Assembly: GCA_905233145.1 (NCBI GenBank)
Contig: CAJODI010000010.1
Coordinates: 1 to 45,963, forward strand
DNA: 45,963 nucleotides
Source: an uncultured Ruminococcus sp.
GTDB lineage: Bacteria; Bacillota; Clostridia; Oscillospirales; Acutalibacteraceae
Reading direction: 5' to 3'
This document shows, piece after piece, positions 23,052 through 32,072 of the stretch. Under the pieces are notes generated by a model. It searched no databases, was not told where the DNA came from, and saw only the letters and a program-made list of their open reading frames with translations. The position numbers and the translations under genes are program-made. How positions within the stretch are numbered: the first letter of the stretch is position 1; each line of letters starts with the position of its first letter.

Positions 23052-26000
23052 TTAGATCTCGATTTCTCCGTCAAAGATCTTCTCGGCGTTTCCGGTCATA
23101 TAAACTGTGTCGTCTGTGTAGTTTATAATCAAATCTCCGCCCTTAAGCTTGACCTTGATATCTTCGCCCTTCTTGCAGAAGCCGTTTTCACATGCTGCAA
23201 CAGCAACAGCGCACGCGCCTGTTCCGCAAGCCCAGGTCTCGCCGGAGCCTCTCTCCCACACTCTCATTTTGATCGTGTGCTCGTTGAGAACCGTAACAAA
23301 TTCTGTGTTCACCCTCTCCGGGAAGAGCGGGTCGTTCTCAAATTCGGGTCCGACCTTCTCTATATCAATGTTGTCGATATCGTCCCTAAACACAACGCAG
23401 TGCGGATTGCCGATCGAAACGCAGGTTATGCTGTACTCTTTGTCTCCGATCGTCACATTTCTGGCAACGATCTTTTCGCCGTCAAGCGCAACAGGGATCT
23501 CGCTTGGGCTGAGTATTGCCTTGCCCATATCAACTCTGAGGGTATTTACCTCGCCGTCTGAAGTATATGCCTTTAGCTTTTTGATGCCGCTGAGGGTTTC
23601 AATCGTGATTTCGTCCTTTTCGGCGTAGTCCACCATACCGTGGTCATAGAGGAACTTGCCCACACAGCGGATTCCGTTGCCGCACATCTTGCCCTCGGAG
23701 CCGTCGCGGTTGTACATCTTCATCTTGGCGTCGGCAACCTTTGATGGACAAACAAGAATCACGCCGTCTCCACCGATTCCGAAATGTCGGTCGGAAAGCC
23801 TTACCGCAAGTGCTTCTGGGTTGTTGATTTCCTGGTCAAAGGTGCTGAAATAAACATAGTCGTTGCCTATTCCCTGCATCTTGGTAAATCTGAGCGTCTG
23901 CTTTGACTGTCTCATATCGTTGATGTTCACAAGCTCGGTGCTGTGCTGTGAGTAGCGGCTCTTCAGGCAGTCCGCGAGCGCGTTGGCGGTGTCGAGCGAG
24001 GTAAGGCACGGAATGTTTCTCTCAACAGTCTTTCTGCGGATTTTAACCGAATCACGCGATGGAATCCTGCCCTTTGCAGAGGTCGAGATAACATACTGGA
24101 TCTTTCCGCTCTCAATAAGCGTAAGCGTATTGTTTGTGCTGTTTTCGTGGATTTTATTCACTCTTACGGCGTCGATTCCGTACTTTTCAAGCACCTCTGC
24201 GGTGCCGCCGGTAGCATAGATCGTAAAGCCAAGGTCGTAGTATTTCTTTGCTATTTCTCCGATTTCAGACTTGTCGGAATTGCGGACGGTGATAAACACG
24301 CCTCCGCTCTTTTTCATCTTGTAGCCTGCGGCAATAAGTCCCTTGTAAAGAGCCTCCTCAAGTGTGCTAGCGATACCGAGGACCTCGCCGGTCGATTTCA
24401 TCTCGGGTCCGAGGTGGTTGTCAACGTTGATAAGCTTTTCAAAGCTGAATACCGGAACCTTGACCGCGATATACGGGCTCTTTCTGTAAAGTCCTGTGCC
24501 ATATCCCATGTCGCGGAGGTTTTCGCCGAGCATAGCTCTTGTCGCAAGGTCTACCATCGGAACTCCGGTAACCTTGCTGATATAAGGAATCGTTCTTGAC
24601 GAACGCGGATTAACCTCGATTACATACAGCTCGCCCTTATAAATAAGATACTGAATGTTTACAAGACCCTTTGTTTTAAGGTCGATCGCAAGGTTGCGCG
24701 AGCTTTCTATAATAGTCTGAGTCATTTCGTCGCTGATGTTCCATGCAGGATAAACAGCGATCGAGTCGCCGGAATGAACGCCTGCGCGCTCAACGTGCTC
24801 CATAATACCGGGAATCAAAATATCCTCGCCGTCGCAAATAGCGTCAACCTCGATCTCGGTGCCCTGCAAGTATTTGTCAATAAGGATCGGGTTCTCAATA
24901 TTCTGTGCGAGAATAATTGCCATGTATTCCTTAACGTCAGCTTCGTTAAAGGCGATAATCATATTTTGACCGCCGAGAACGTAGGAAGGACGAAGGAGTA
25001 CGGGATAGCCGATGTTCTCGGCAACCTCAAGCGCTTCCTCGGTAGTCATGACCGTAACGCCCTTTGGACGCTTGATATGATACTTTTCCAAAAGCTCGTC
25101 AAAGCGTTCTCTGTCCTCAGCCATATCAATAGCGTCATAGGATGTGCCGAGGATATTTATTCCGTTGTCGCTGAGGAATTTTGTCAGCTTGATAGCTGTC
25201 TGTCCGCCAAAGGCAACAACCACGCCATAGGGCTTTTCGGTTTTGATAATACCCATAACGTCCTCAGAGGTGAGCGGTTCAAAATAAAGTCTGTCGGCTG
25301 TGTCAAAGTCTGTTGAAACGGTTTCGGGGTTGTTGTTTACGATAACAACGTCATAGCCCGCCTTTTTGAGAGCCCAAACGCAGTGAACGGAAGCATAGTC
25401 AAACTCGATGCCCTGACCGATTCTGATCGGGCCGGAACCAAATACGATAATGGTCTTTTTGTCGCTGTTCTTTTCTTCAATAAACTCAACAGCCTCGTTT
25501 TCCTTGTCAAAGGTCGAATAGAAGTAAGGAGTTTCCGCCTTGAACTCAGCGGCGCAGGTGTCAACCATTTTATAAACCGGAACAAGCGGATTCTCAACCT
25601 TTTTGCCGGTATACTGTTCGATAGTCTTGTCAAGGAAGCCAATATTCTTGGCTTTTATGTAAAGCTCACGATCCATGTTTCCGGTTTTAAGCTCGTTTTC
25701 AACCGCGATTATATTTTTGAACTTTTCGAGGAACCATTCGTCAATCATGGTGATTTCGTGAATTTTGTCTACCGAAACACCCCTCTTTAAAGCCTCATAC
25801 ACGCAGAAAATCCTTCTGTCGTCGCACACGCTGAGCCTGTCGAATACCGAAGCGTCGGAAAATTCGGAAAACTCCTTGTCGTTGAGCGTATCGTGAGAAA
25901 TCTCCGCGCCTCTTACAGCCTTCATAATAGCCTGCTCAAAGGTCGGCGCGATCGCCATAACCTCGCCGGTAGCCTTCATCTGAGTACCGAGCGCACGCTT

Positions 26001-27104
26001 TGCGTATACAAATTTGTCGAAGGGCCATTTAGGAAATTTTACAACAATATAGTCGATCGACGGCTCAAAGCAGGCATAGGTCGTGCCGGTAACAGCGTTC
26101 TTGATTTCGCTGAGAGTATAGCCGATTGCTATTTTTGCCGCAACCTTTGCGATAGGATAACCTGTTGCCTTTGAAGCAAGAGCCGAGGAACGCGATACAC
26201 GGGGATTAACCTCGATTACCGCGTATTCAAAGGACTCGGGATCAAGCGCGAACTGGCAGTTACAGCCGCCCTCAACCTTGAGCGCGGAAACAATGCTGAG
26301 AGCCGCGCTTCTGAGGATCTGAAATTCCTTGTCGGCAAGCGTGATCGAGGGAGCAACAACGATTGAGTCTCCGGTGTGAACTCCCACCGGGTCAAAGTTC
26401 TCCATTGAACAGATCGTGATAACGTTACCTTCGCTGTCGCGCATTACTTCAAACTCGATTTCCTTCCAGCCTGAAACGCACTTTTCAACCAAAACCTGGG
26501 TGATCGGCGAAAGCTCAAGACCGTTTGAGGTGATTTCAACAAGCTCTTCTTCGTTGTTTACAATACCGCCGCCGGTACCGCCGAGGGTGAACGCAGGTCG
26601 GATGATTACCGGATAGCCGATCTCATTTGCGAATTCAATCGCGGACTCAACATCATTTACAACCGTTGACGGTATAACCGGCTGGTTAATCGAAATCATC
26701 GTGTCCTTAAAGAGCTGTCTGTCCTCTGCCTTGTCGATCGTTTCGGGGTTGGCGCCCAGCAGCTTTACACCGTATTTTTCGAGAAAGCCTTCCTTGGCAA
26801 GCTGCATTGAAAGCGTTAGTCCTGTCTGACCGCCAAGGGTCGAAAGCAAGCTGTCCGGACGTTCCTTTTTTATAATTCTCTTAACTGTTTCAAGCGTGAG
26901 CGGCTCGATATAAATCTTGTCCGCCATCGCGTTATCTGTCATAATTGTAGCGGGGTTGGAGTTTACGAGAATAACCTCCAGACCCTCTTCCTTAAGCGCG
27001 CGGCACGCCTGGGTGCCGGCATAGTCAAATTCAGCAGCCTGTCCGATTACTATAGGACCCGAGCCGATAACCATTACCCTTTTTATATCCTTCTTGAGTG
27101 GCAT
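23052..27104 (-). CDS. carB-dapF: Carbamoyl-phosphate synthase large subunit fused to diaminopimelate epimerase
   Basis: A 1350-aa chain with two complete enzymes. Residues 1 to about 1063 are CarB: two ATP-grasp halves starting VMVIGSGPIVIGQAAEFDYA and VFGSGPIRIGQGIEFDYA, then an MGS-like regulatory domain (about 930-1050). Residues from about 1064 are DapF, about 287 aa, with LRFTKMQGIGNDYVY and both catalytic cysteines (GKMCGNGIRC and ACGTGACA). CarB makes carbamoyl phosphate for arginine and pyrimidines; DapF makes meso-diaminopimelate. The frame is continuous through the junction, and the internal ATG at 23915 has no visible Shine-Dalgarno, so a single polypeptide is likely. It follows carA by 48 bp and precedes dapL. 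Confidence 0.93.
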   Translation of the reverse strand: MPLKKDIKRVMVIGSGPIVIGQAAEFDYAGTQACRALKEEGLEVILVNSNPATIMTDNAMADKIYIEPLTLETVKRIIKKERPDSLLSTLGGQTGLTLSMQLAKEGFLEKYGVKLLGANPETIDKAEDRQLFKDTMISINQPVIPSTVVNDVESAIEFANEIGYPVIIRPAFTLGGTGGGIVNNEEELVEITSNGLELSPITQVLVEKCVSGWKEIEFEVMRDSEGNVITICSMENFDPVGVHTGDSIVVAPSITLADKEFQILRSAALSIVSALKVEGGCNCQFALDPESFEYAVIEVNPRVSRSSALASKATGYPIAKVAAKIAIGYTLSEIKNAVTGTTYACFEPSIDYIVVKFPKWPFDKFVYAKRALGTQMKATGEVMAIAPTFEQAIMKAVRGAEISHDTLNDKEFSEFSDASVFDRLSVCDDRRIFCVYEALKRGVSVDKIHEITMIDEWFLEKFKNIIAVENELKTGNMDRELYIKAKNIGFLDKTIEQYTGKKVENPLVPVYKMVDTCAAEFKAETPYFYSTFDKENEAVEFIEEKNSDKKTIIVFGSGPIRIGQGIEFDYASVHCVWALKKAGYDVVIVNNNPETVSTDFDTADRLYFEPLTSEDVMGIIKTEKPYGVVVAFGGQTAIKLTKFLSDNGINILGTSYDAIDMAEDRERFDELLEKYHIKRPKGVTVMTTEEALEVAENIGYPVLLRPSYVLGGQNMIIAFNEADVKEYMAIILAQNIENPILIDKYLQGTEIEVDAICDGEDILIPGIMEHVERAGVHSGDSIAVYPAWNISDEMTQTIIESSRNLAIDLKTKGLVNIQYLIYKGELYVIEVNPRSSRTIPYISKVTGVPMVDLATRAMLGENLRDMGYGTGLYRKSPYIAVKVPVFSFEKLINVDNHLGPEMKSTGEVLGIASTLEEALYKGLIAAGYKMKKSGGVFITVRNSDKSEIGEIAKKYYDLGFTIYATGGTAEVLEKYGIDAVRVNKIHENSTNNTLTLIESGKIQYVISTSAKGRIPSRDSVKIRRKTVERNIPCLTSLDTANALADCLKSRYSQHSTELVNINDMRQSKQTLRFTKMQGIGNDYVYFSTFDQEINNPEALAVRLSDRHFGIGGDGVILVCPSKVADAKMKMYNRDGSEGKMCGNGIRCVGKFLYDHGMVDYAEKDEITIETLSGIKKLKAYTSDGEVNTLRVDMGKAILSPSEIPVALDGEKIVARNVTIGDKEYSITCVSIGNPHCVVFRDDIDNIDIEKVGPEFENDPLFPERVNTEFVTVLNEHTIKMRVWERGSGETWACGTGACAVAVAACENGFCKKGEDIKVKLKGGDLIINYTDDTVYMTGNAEKIFDGEIEI

Positions 27105-27152
27105 AATATCATCCTCACCTTTATTTCAATCTGATTAATTAAGAAATTCAAA

Positions 27153-28235
27153 TTACTGCTTGTTTTCGTCAATAAGCTGCATAAAGCGTTCAAACAAGAA
27201 GTCTGTGTCCTGCGGACCGCCGCAGGCTTCGGGATGGAACTGAACCGAGAACGCAGGCATATCATTATAATTAACGCCCTCGCAGGTATTGTCGTTGGCG
27301 TTTACAAAGCTAACCTCGGCGTTTGAAGGCAGGCTGTCGCTGACAACCGCATAGCCATGGTTCTGAGAGGTGATAAATACCTTGCCGGTTTTCAGATACT
27401 TTGCAGGCTGATTCGCGCCGCGGTGACCGTATTTGAGCTTTTGGGTTTTTGCTCCCTGAGACAGCGCGAGAAGCTGATGTCCAAGGCAAATTCCGAACAG
27501 CGGGATCTTTTTGTCGGCAAGCTTTTTGATTTCTTCAATAACAGCTGTATTCTCGGCAGGATCTCCCGGTCCGTTTGAAAGCATAACTCCGTCGGGCTCC
27601 AGCTTCATAATTTCCTCAGCCGAAGTGTCTCCGGGAACGATTGTCAGGTCGCAGCCGTGACGAACAAGCTCGCGGCAAATATTCAGCTTTGCGCCGAAAT
27701 CCATCAGGACAACCTTTCTCTTGGGGTTCTCAGCCTTAAAGAACTCCGGCTTTCCGGTTGAAGTAGCCTTGACAGAATCCCTGATGACAAATTTCTTGAT
27801 TTCCTCAAGCTCTTCCTCGCTAAGCTCGTTTGAGTATTTTATCTTGCAGTTAAGCACGCCGTACTCACGCACAATTCTGGTAAGGGCGCGCGTATCAATT
27901 CCGTAAATTCCGGGAATGTCGTTCTCTTTTAAAAAGGCGTCAAGCGTACCCTCGCAACGGAAGTTGGAAGGAGCTTGGCACCATTCTCTAACAATATATC
28001 CTTTGAGAGCCGGGGATTCGCTCTCAAAATCAAAAGGAATAACCCCACAGTTTCCAATCAACGGGAATGTCTGAATAACCACCTGACCATAATAGCTCGG
28101 GTCGGTGAGTGTTTCAAGATAGCCTGTCATAGCAGTAGTAAAAACAAGCTCTCCAATGGTTTCTTTCTCGGCGCCAAAGGATTTGCCCTCAAACACCATG
28201 CCGTTTTCAAGAATCAAGTATGCCGTTCGGCTCAT
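27153..28235 (-). CDS. carA: Carbamoyl-phosphate synthase small subunit
   Basis: The 360-aa glutaminase subunit that supplies ammonia to CarB. The N-terminal CarA domain (LILENGMVFEGKSFGAEKETIGELVF) is followed by a class I glutamine amidotransferase domain. The catalytic Cys lies in FGICLGHQLLALS, and the His-x-Glu pair is in FHPEACGGPQDT. Length is standard. It is the first gene of a leftward carA - carB-dapF unit. A possible -10 (TATACT) lies about 70 bp upstream without a good -35. I see no PyrR or arginine-repressor site that I could defend. Confidence 0.97.
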   Translation of the reverse strand: MSRTAYLILENGMVFEGKSFGAEKETIGELVFTTAMTGYLETLTDPSYYGQVVIQTFPLIGNCGVIPFDFESESPALKGYIVREWCQAPSNFRCEGTLDAFLKENDIPGIYGIDTRALTRIVREYGVLNCKIKYSNELSEEELEEIKKFVIRDSVKATSTGKPEFFKAENPKRKVVLMDFGAKLNICRELVRHGCDLTIVPGDTSAEEIMKLEPDGVMLSNGPGDPAENTAVIEEIKKLADKKIPLFGICLGHQLLALSQGAKTQKLKYGHRGANQPAKYLKTGKVFITSQNHGYAVVSDSLPSNAEVSFVNANDNTCEGVNYNDMPAFSVQFHPEACGGPQDTDFLFERFMQLIDENKQ

Positions 28236-28329
28236 AACAAATGCACATTCCTTTCAACTAATTGTATTTATCCAAAGCTGACCGTCGCTGCCGCGTTATC
28301 GTTATAGTATATAGAAAGCGGCGTGAAAA

Positions 28330-28899
28330 TCAGTTTTCATAGGTTTTGATAACCTGCTTGGCAACAGCCACCTTGCTCACCCTCAAATCCATAGACTGCT
28401 TTTCTATGTATCGGTGAGCCTGATTTTCAGACATATTAAGACACGAAATCAGCAAAAGCTTGGCTCGGTTTATAACATTCATATTCTCAACATAATGCTT
28501 TAGTTTTTCGTTTTCGTCCTTAAAACGAAGTATTCTGGTTCTAAAGCAATCGGAGAATTGAAGAAAATGATGAAACAGGTGCCTGTTTATCGGCTTTGAA
28601 ATCACAAGCACACCGCACGGCGAAAGAACATCGTTAATTTCGTCGGCGTTTTTTTGCGGAACAATGATCACAACGCAGGAGCGCGTTGTGTCCGCCAGGC
28701 GCTTTGAAAGCTCGATACCGTTTTCGTCGGGAAGCGGAGCGTTCAAACAGATAAGGTCAAATTCGTCTTCCTTTGCAGCTTCAACAGCAGAGTAAGCTGC
28801 ATAACAGGTCTTAACGCTGTCATAGCCCTCCTGACTGATCAGTGAAGCAAGCGAAGCCGCGCTTTGACCGGAGTTGGTAACCAAAAGTGCTTTTTTCAT
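28330..28899 (-). CDS. ANTAR-domain response regulator with pseudo-receiver
   Basis: A 189-aa protein: receiver-like domain (about 1-120) and a C-terminal ANTAR RNA-binding domain (about 130-187, NRAKLLLISCLNMSENQAHRYIEKQSMD, then AKQVI). ANTAR proteins act as transcription antiterminators by binding hairpin pairs in leader RNAs. In the receiver, the phosphoacceptor position of the D-LIC-L-x-APLP strand is Asn53 instead of Asp, and the N-terminal acidic pair is TNS. Classical phosphorylation therefore seems impossible. It lies directly downstream of glnN on the same strand; ANTAR regulators near glutamine synthetase genes are known in Firmicutes. Control of the glnN leader terminator is inferred. 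Confidence 0.88.
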   Translation of the reverse strand: MKKALLVTNSGQSAASLASLISQEGYDSVKTCYAAYSAVEAAKEDEFDLICLNAPLPDENGIELSKRLADTTRSCVVIIVPQKNADEINDVLSPCGVLVISKPINRHLFHHFLQFSDCFRTRILRFKDENEKLKHYVENMNVINRAKLLLISCLNMSENQAHRYIEKQSMDLRVSKVAVAKQVIKTYEN

Positions 28900-29012
28900 T
28901 ACACCACCGCCACACTGTTTTATCCATCATATTATTTTACAAGATTATACTCTATTTTAAATTACATAAAGGAATTAAATAAAATTTTTTGCTCCGAGTT
29001 TTTTTCTCCGAG

Positions 29013-29260
29013 TTTTTTACTCCGAGCAGAAAGCTCGGAGTAAAAAGAAACCTCGCCTGCCCGAAAATGACCTTCATCAAAAAATAACGTTTTTAGGAAA
29101 CGTTCATATTTGATTTATTATAAAAAAATAAACCTCGCTTGCCCGTTTTTTTCTCCGAGCAGAAAGCTCGGAGAAAAAAGAAACCTCGCTTGCCCGAAAA
29201 TAATCTTCATTAATAAATAACGTTTTTTTGGAAACGTTCATATTTGATTTGTTATAAAGG
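29013..29260. repeat. Two tandem units of about 133 bp with strong hairpins
   Basis: The 437-bp gap between the ANTAR gene and glnN contains two similar units. Each starts with the hairpin CTCCGAGC-AGAAA-GCTCGGAG (29020-29040 and 29153-29173), then AAACCTCGC-TGCCCG, then a second hairpin AACGTTT...AAACGTT and TTCATATTTGATTT. The AAACCTCGC(C/T)TGCCCG segment occurs a third time at 29130-29145. The hairpins are flanked by A/T runs but lack a correctly placed U-run for termination. They do not have ANTAR-type hexaloops. Confidence 0.7.
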
Positions 29261-29278
29261 CAACACCGCACAATTCAT
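29257..29278 (+). repeat. Dispersed 22-bp repeat, copy 1
   Basis: A sequence beginning AAGGCAACACCGCACAATTC is identical over 22 bp at 29257-29278 and 36955-36976, each followed by a related CACGGC/CACGCC segment. A shorter variant (AAGGCAATACCGC) occurs at 35955. It looks like the end of a degenerate small repetitive element in this genome. Confidence 0.6.
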
Positions 29279-29297
29279 AGCGCACGGCTTTATTTAA

Positions 29298-29325
29298 GGG
29301 CTGTCGCACAACAAGCGGCAGCCCC
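29298..29325 (-). terminator. Terminator after glnN
   Basis: Leftward GGGGCTGCCGC, loop, GCGACAGCCC then TTAAATAAAG, 12 bp after the glnN stop. The stem is imperfect (one mismatch) and the U-run is weak. Confidence 0.55.
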
Positions 29326-29336
29326 AACCTTTATTA

Positions 29337-31430
29337 TTATACTCCGAACAAAAGCTCGGTATATGTCGGATACGGCCAATACTTCTGCGAGGTTTCGGTC
29401 TCCATGCTGTCGCCCACTGCTCTGAGCTCCTGCATAACCGAGAATACCGAATTGCGGTAATAAGTCGCAATGTCAAGAGCGTCCGCGCTGCAATCGCCGG
29501 CCTTGATTACCGCGTCCTCAAGCTCTGAGGTTTTCTTTGAGAAGCATACAAGCTTGTTTGAAAGACTTGTGATAAGCTCCTCCTCAACTGAGGTCGGAAT
29601 AGCCTCGGAAAGTGATTTTTTGGCAAGCGCGGTCTCGGTAAGCTCCTTTACATAGGCGGTAACCGAAGGGATGATTCTCTTTTTTGCCATATCGATCATT
29701 GTAAGTGCTTCTATATTTATCTGCTTTGAATAGGTTTCAAGCTCAATTTCATATCTTGCGCGCAGTTCCTCCTCGGAGCAGATTTTGTTCCTTACAAAAA
29801 GGTCGATATTCTTCTGATCCATAAAGTGAACATATGCGTCCGGAAGCGATTTAAGATTAAGAAGTCCTCTCTTCTCGGCTTCCTCAACCCACTCCTCGGC
29901 ATAGTTGTCGCCGTTGAATATGATTCTCTGGTGCTCGGTGAACACTCTCTTGATCAGCTTTTTCAAAGCCGGCTCAAGCTCGTCGGCGTCCTTAAGCTCA
30001 TCATAAAACTGAGCAAGCTCGTCGGCAACCATTGTGTTGAGCATATAGTTCGGGCAGCCGATATTGAGCGATGAACCCAGCGCGCGGAACTCAAACTTGT
30101 TGCCTGTAAACGCAAACGGCGAGGTACGGTTGCGGTCCGAGGTATCCTTTCTGAAATCAGGCAGAACGTCAACGCCGGTTTCCATCTTCTGCTTGCCGCG
30201 GCTGACATACTCTTTTCCCTCGATGATCGACTCAACAAGCGCGCCCAGATCGTCGCCCAGATACATTGAAATGATCGCGGGCGGAGCCTCGTTTGCGCCG
30301 AGTCGGTGGTCGTTTCCGGCTGAAGCAACAGTGATTCTGAGCAGATCCTGATATTCGTCAACAGCCTTGACAACAGCCGCGAGGAACAGCAAAAAGCGGA
30401 AATTCTTTTCGGGGAATTTTCCCGGACTGAGCAGGTTTTCGCCTGTGTTGGTTGAAAGCGACCAGTTGTTGTGCTTGCCGGAGCCGTTTACGCCCGCAAA
30501 AGGCTTTTCGTGAAGCAGGCACACAAGACCGTGCTTCTCGGCGATTTTTTCCATAAGCTCCATTGTCAGCTCGTTGTGATCGTTTGCAATGTTTGCGGTT
30601 GTAAATATCGGCGCAAGCTCGTGCTGAGACGGCGCAACCTCGTTGTGCTTGGTCTTTGCCAGCACGCCGAGCTTCCAAAGCTCTTCGTCAAGCTCCTTCA
30701 TATATGAAGAAACTCTGGTTTTGATAGCTCCGAAATAATGGTCGTCGAGCTCCTGACCCTTTGGAGCCTTTGCTCCGAAAAGAGTTCTGCCGGTAAGCTT
30801 TAGGTCCTCTCTCTTTTCATATAGCTCGCGGTCAATAAGAAAATATTCCTGTTCGGGTCCCACAGTTGAAGCGACCCTTGTAACATCCGTTTCACCGAGC
30901 AAATGCAAAAGCTTTACAGCTTCGTTGCTGATTCGCTCCATTGAGCGCAGAAGAGGAGTTTTTTTGTCAAGAATTTCTCCGGTATAAGAGCAGAACGCGG
31001 TCGGAATATACAGCGAACCGTCTCTTACAAAGGCAGGAGAGGTCGGGTCCCAGGTTGTGTAGCCTCTCGCCTCAAAGGTCGCGCGGATTCCGCCGTTAGG
31101 AAACGACGACGCGTCGGGCTCACCCTTGATAAGCTCCTTTCCCGAGAATTCCATAATAACCTGACCGTCTCCGTTTGGAGAAATAAAGCTGTCGTGCTTT
31201 TCGGCAGTGATACCTGTCATTGGCTGAAACCAGTGTGTGTAATGGGTGCAGCCAAGCTCGATTGCCCAATCCTTCATCGCGCTTGCAACAACATTCGCAA
31301 CGCTGAGATCAAGCGGCTCGCCGTCGTCAATTGTCTTTTTCAACGCCTTGTAGGTGGATTTTGGAAGTCTTTCCTGCATTTTCTGGTCGTTAAAAACCAT
31401 GCTTCCGAACATCTCAGGTACTTTTGCCAT
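29337..31430 (-). CDS. glnN: Glutamine synthetase type III
   Basis: A 697-aa glutamine synthetase of the large type III class, which joins ammonia to glutamate using ATP. The N-terminus ([14 protein letters not shown]) and [17 protein letters not shown] are characteristic of GSIII. Further landmarks are the glutamate/ATP-site segments [32 protein letters not shown] and [17 protein letters not shown]. Length is typical (about 700). A strong promoter and a leader terminator precede it, and an ANTAR-domain antiterminator is encoded downstream, suggesting nitrogen-responsive attenuation. Confidence 0.97.
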   Translation of the reverse strand: MAKVPEMFGSMVFNDQKMQERLPKSTYKALKKTIDDGEPLDLSVANVVASAMKDWAIELGCTHYTHWFQPMTGITAEKHDSFISPNGDGQVIMEFSGKELIKGEPDASSFPNGGIRATFEARGYTTWDPTSPAFVRDGSLYIPTAFCSYTGEILDKKTPLLRSMERISNEAVKLLHLLGETDVTRVASTVGPEQEYFLIDRELYEKREDLKLTGRTLFGAKAPKGQELDDHYFGAIKTRVSSYMKELDEELWKLGVLAKTKHNEVAPSQHELAPIFTTANIANDHNELTMELMEKIAEKHGLVCLLHEKPFAGVNGSGKHNNWSLSTNTGENLLSPGKFPEKNFRFLLFLAAVVKAVDEYQDLLRITVASAGNDHRLGANEAPPAIISMYLGDDLGALVESIIEGKEYVSRGKQKMETGVDVLPDFRKDTSDRNRTSPFAFTGNKFEFRALGSSLNIGCPNYMLNTMVADELAQFYDELKDADELEPALKKLIKRVFTEHQRIIFNGDNYAEEWVEEAEKRGLLNLKSLPDAYVHFMDQKNIDLFVRNKICSEEELRARYEIELETYSKQINIEALTMIDMAKKRIIPSVTAYVKELTETALAKKSLSEAIPTSVEEELITSLSNKLVCFSKKTSELEDAVIKAGDCSADALDIATYYRNSVFSVMQELRAVGDSMETETSQKYWPYPTYTELLFGV

Positions 31431-31468
31431 AAATAATCTCTCCTGTCCAAAAAATATGTCGGTTTTTT

Positions 31469-31508
31469 AAAAAGAAACGGGCACCGCAGACCTTTGTCCG
31501 CAGCGCCC
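31469..31508 (-). terminator. Intrinsic terminator in the glnN leader
   Basis: Leftward GGGCGCTGCGGAC (31496-31508), loop AAAG, GTCTGCGGTGCCC (31479-31491), then GTTTCTTTTT. The 13-bp stem contains a few G-U pairs. It lies between the promoter at 31527-31555 and the glnN start, so glnN transcription must read through it. An overlapping small hairpin CAGC-AAGGGC-GCTG (31501-31514) has a hexaloop with A at position 1 and G at position 4, as in ANTAR targets, and is mutually exclusive with the terminator stem. Only one such hexaloop is found, whereas the known motif has two. Confidence 0.75.
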
Positions 31509-31526
31509 TTGCTGTCTTTTGATGAT

Positions 31527-31555
31527 AGTATATTCCACTTTTTTAAATTTGTCAA
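31527..31555 (-). promoter_or_regulatory. Promoter of glnN
   Basis: Leftward TTGACA (31550-31555), 17-bp spacer, TATACT (31527-31532). The start point would fall just before the leader terminator. Confidence 0.75.
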
Positions 31556-31585
31556 TAGTTTTTCAAATAAAAAATTATAAATCGG

Positions 31586-31614
31586 TTGATTATTATCGCA
31601 AAATATGGTATTTT
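31586..31614 (+). promoter_or_regulatory. Possible promoter of the DtxR-type regulator gene
   Basis: TTGATT (31586-31591), 17-bp spacer, TATTTT (31609-31614), divergent from the glnN promoter. The -10 is weak. Confidence 0.35.
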
Positions 31615-31667
31615 ATTATTAGTTTACCCCTTATTAAAACGACTATCTTTGAAAGAAGGTTTTTACT

Positions 31668-32072
31668 ATGCAGCTCAAAGAATCAGGTGAAATGTACCTT
31701 GAAACAATATATGTGCTTAACAAACGCACAGGATTTGTTCGTTCAATTGACGTCTGTGAAGAAATGGGCTATTCAAAGCCCAGCGTGAGCAGGGCGGTTT
31801 CTATTTTGAGAGACGGCGGTTATCTAACCGTGGGAAAGGACGGCTCGCTCAATTTGACCGAGCTTGGCAAAGAGGTTGCCGAGCGCACATATGAACGCCA
31901 TACGGTACTTTCAGAATTTTTTGAAAAGCTCGGTGTTGATCCCGAGGTCGCCGTTGCCGACGCCTGCAAAATTGAGCATGTCATAAGCTCCGAAACATTT
32001 GCCGCTGTCAAACAGCATCTAAATGATATTTATAAAAAGACCGGCAGCGGAAAAGAGGAAGCTGTATGCTGA
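31668..32072 (+). CDS. DtxR/MntR-family metal-dependent regulator
   Basis: A 134-aa transcription regulator. The N-terminal winged helix begins MQLKESGEMYLETIYVL, followed by the recognition segment DVCEEMGYSKPSVSRAVSIL, and the metal-binding/dimerisation domain covers about 75-125 (TYERHTVLSEFF, ACKIEHVIS). No SH3-like third domain is present, as in MntR. It probably senses Mn(II) or Fe(II), but the metal cannot be told from sequence. Its start has AAGAAGG upstream, and its last codons overlap the maf start by 7 bp, so the two are coupled. Confidence 0.9.
   Translation: MQLKESGEMYLETIYVLNKRTGFVRSIDVCEEMGYSKPSVSRAVSILRDGGYLTVGKDGSLNLTELGKEVAERTYERHTVLSEFFEKLGVDPEVAVADACKIEHVISSETFAAVKQHLNDIYKKTGSGKEEAVC

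Noticed and set aside
24147-25790. Several rightward reading frames of 100-180 codons opposite carB
   Set aside because: They lie entirely antisense to a clear CarB coding region and show no domain or ribosome binding site.
29020-29173. Hairpins CTCCGAGC/GCTCGGAG as ANTAR binding sites
   Set aside because: The loops are five bases (AGAAA), not hexaloops with A1 and G4, so the known ANTAR motif is not met.
29020-29173. The same hairpins as intrinsic terminators
   Set aside because: In both directions an A-rich rather than U-rich tract follows the stem.
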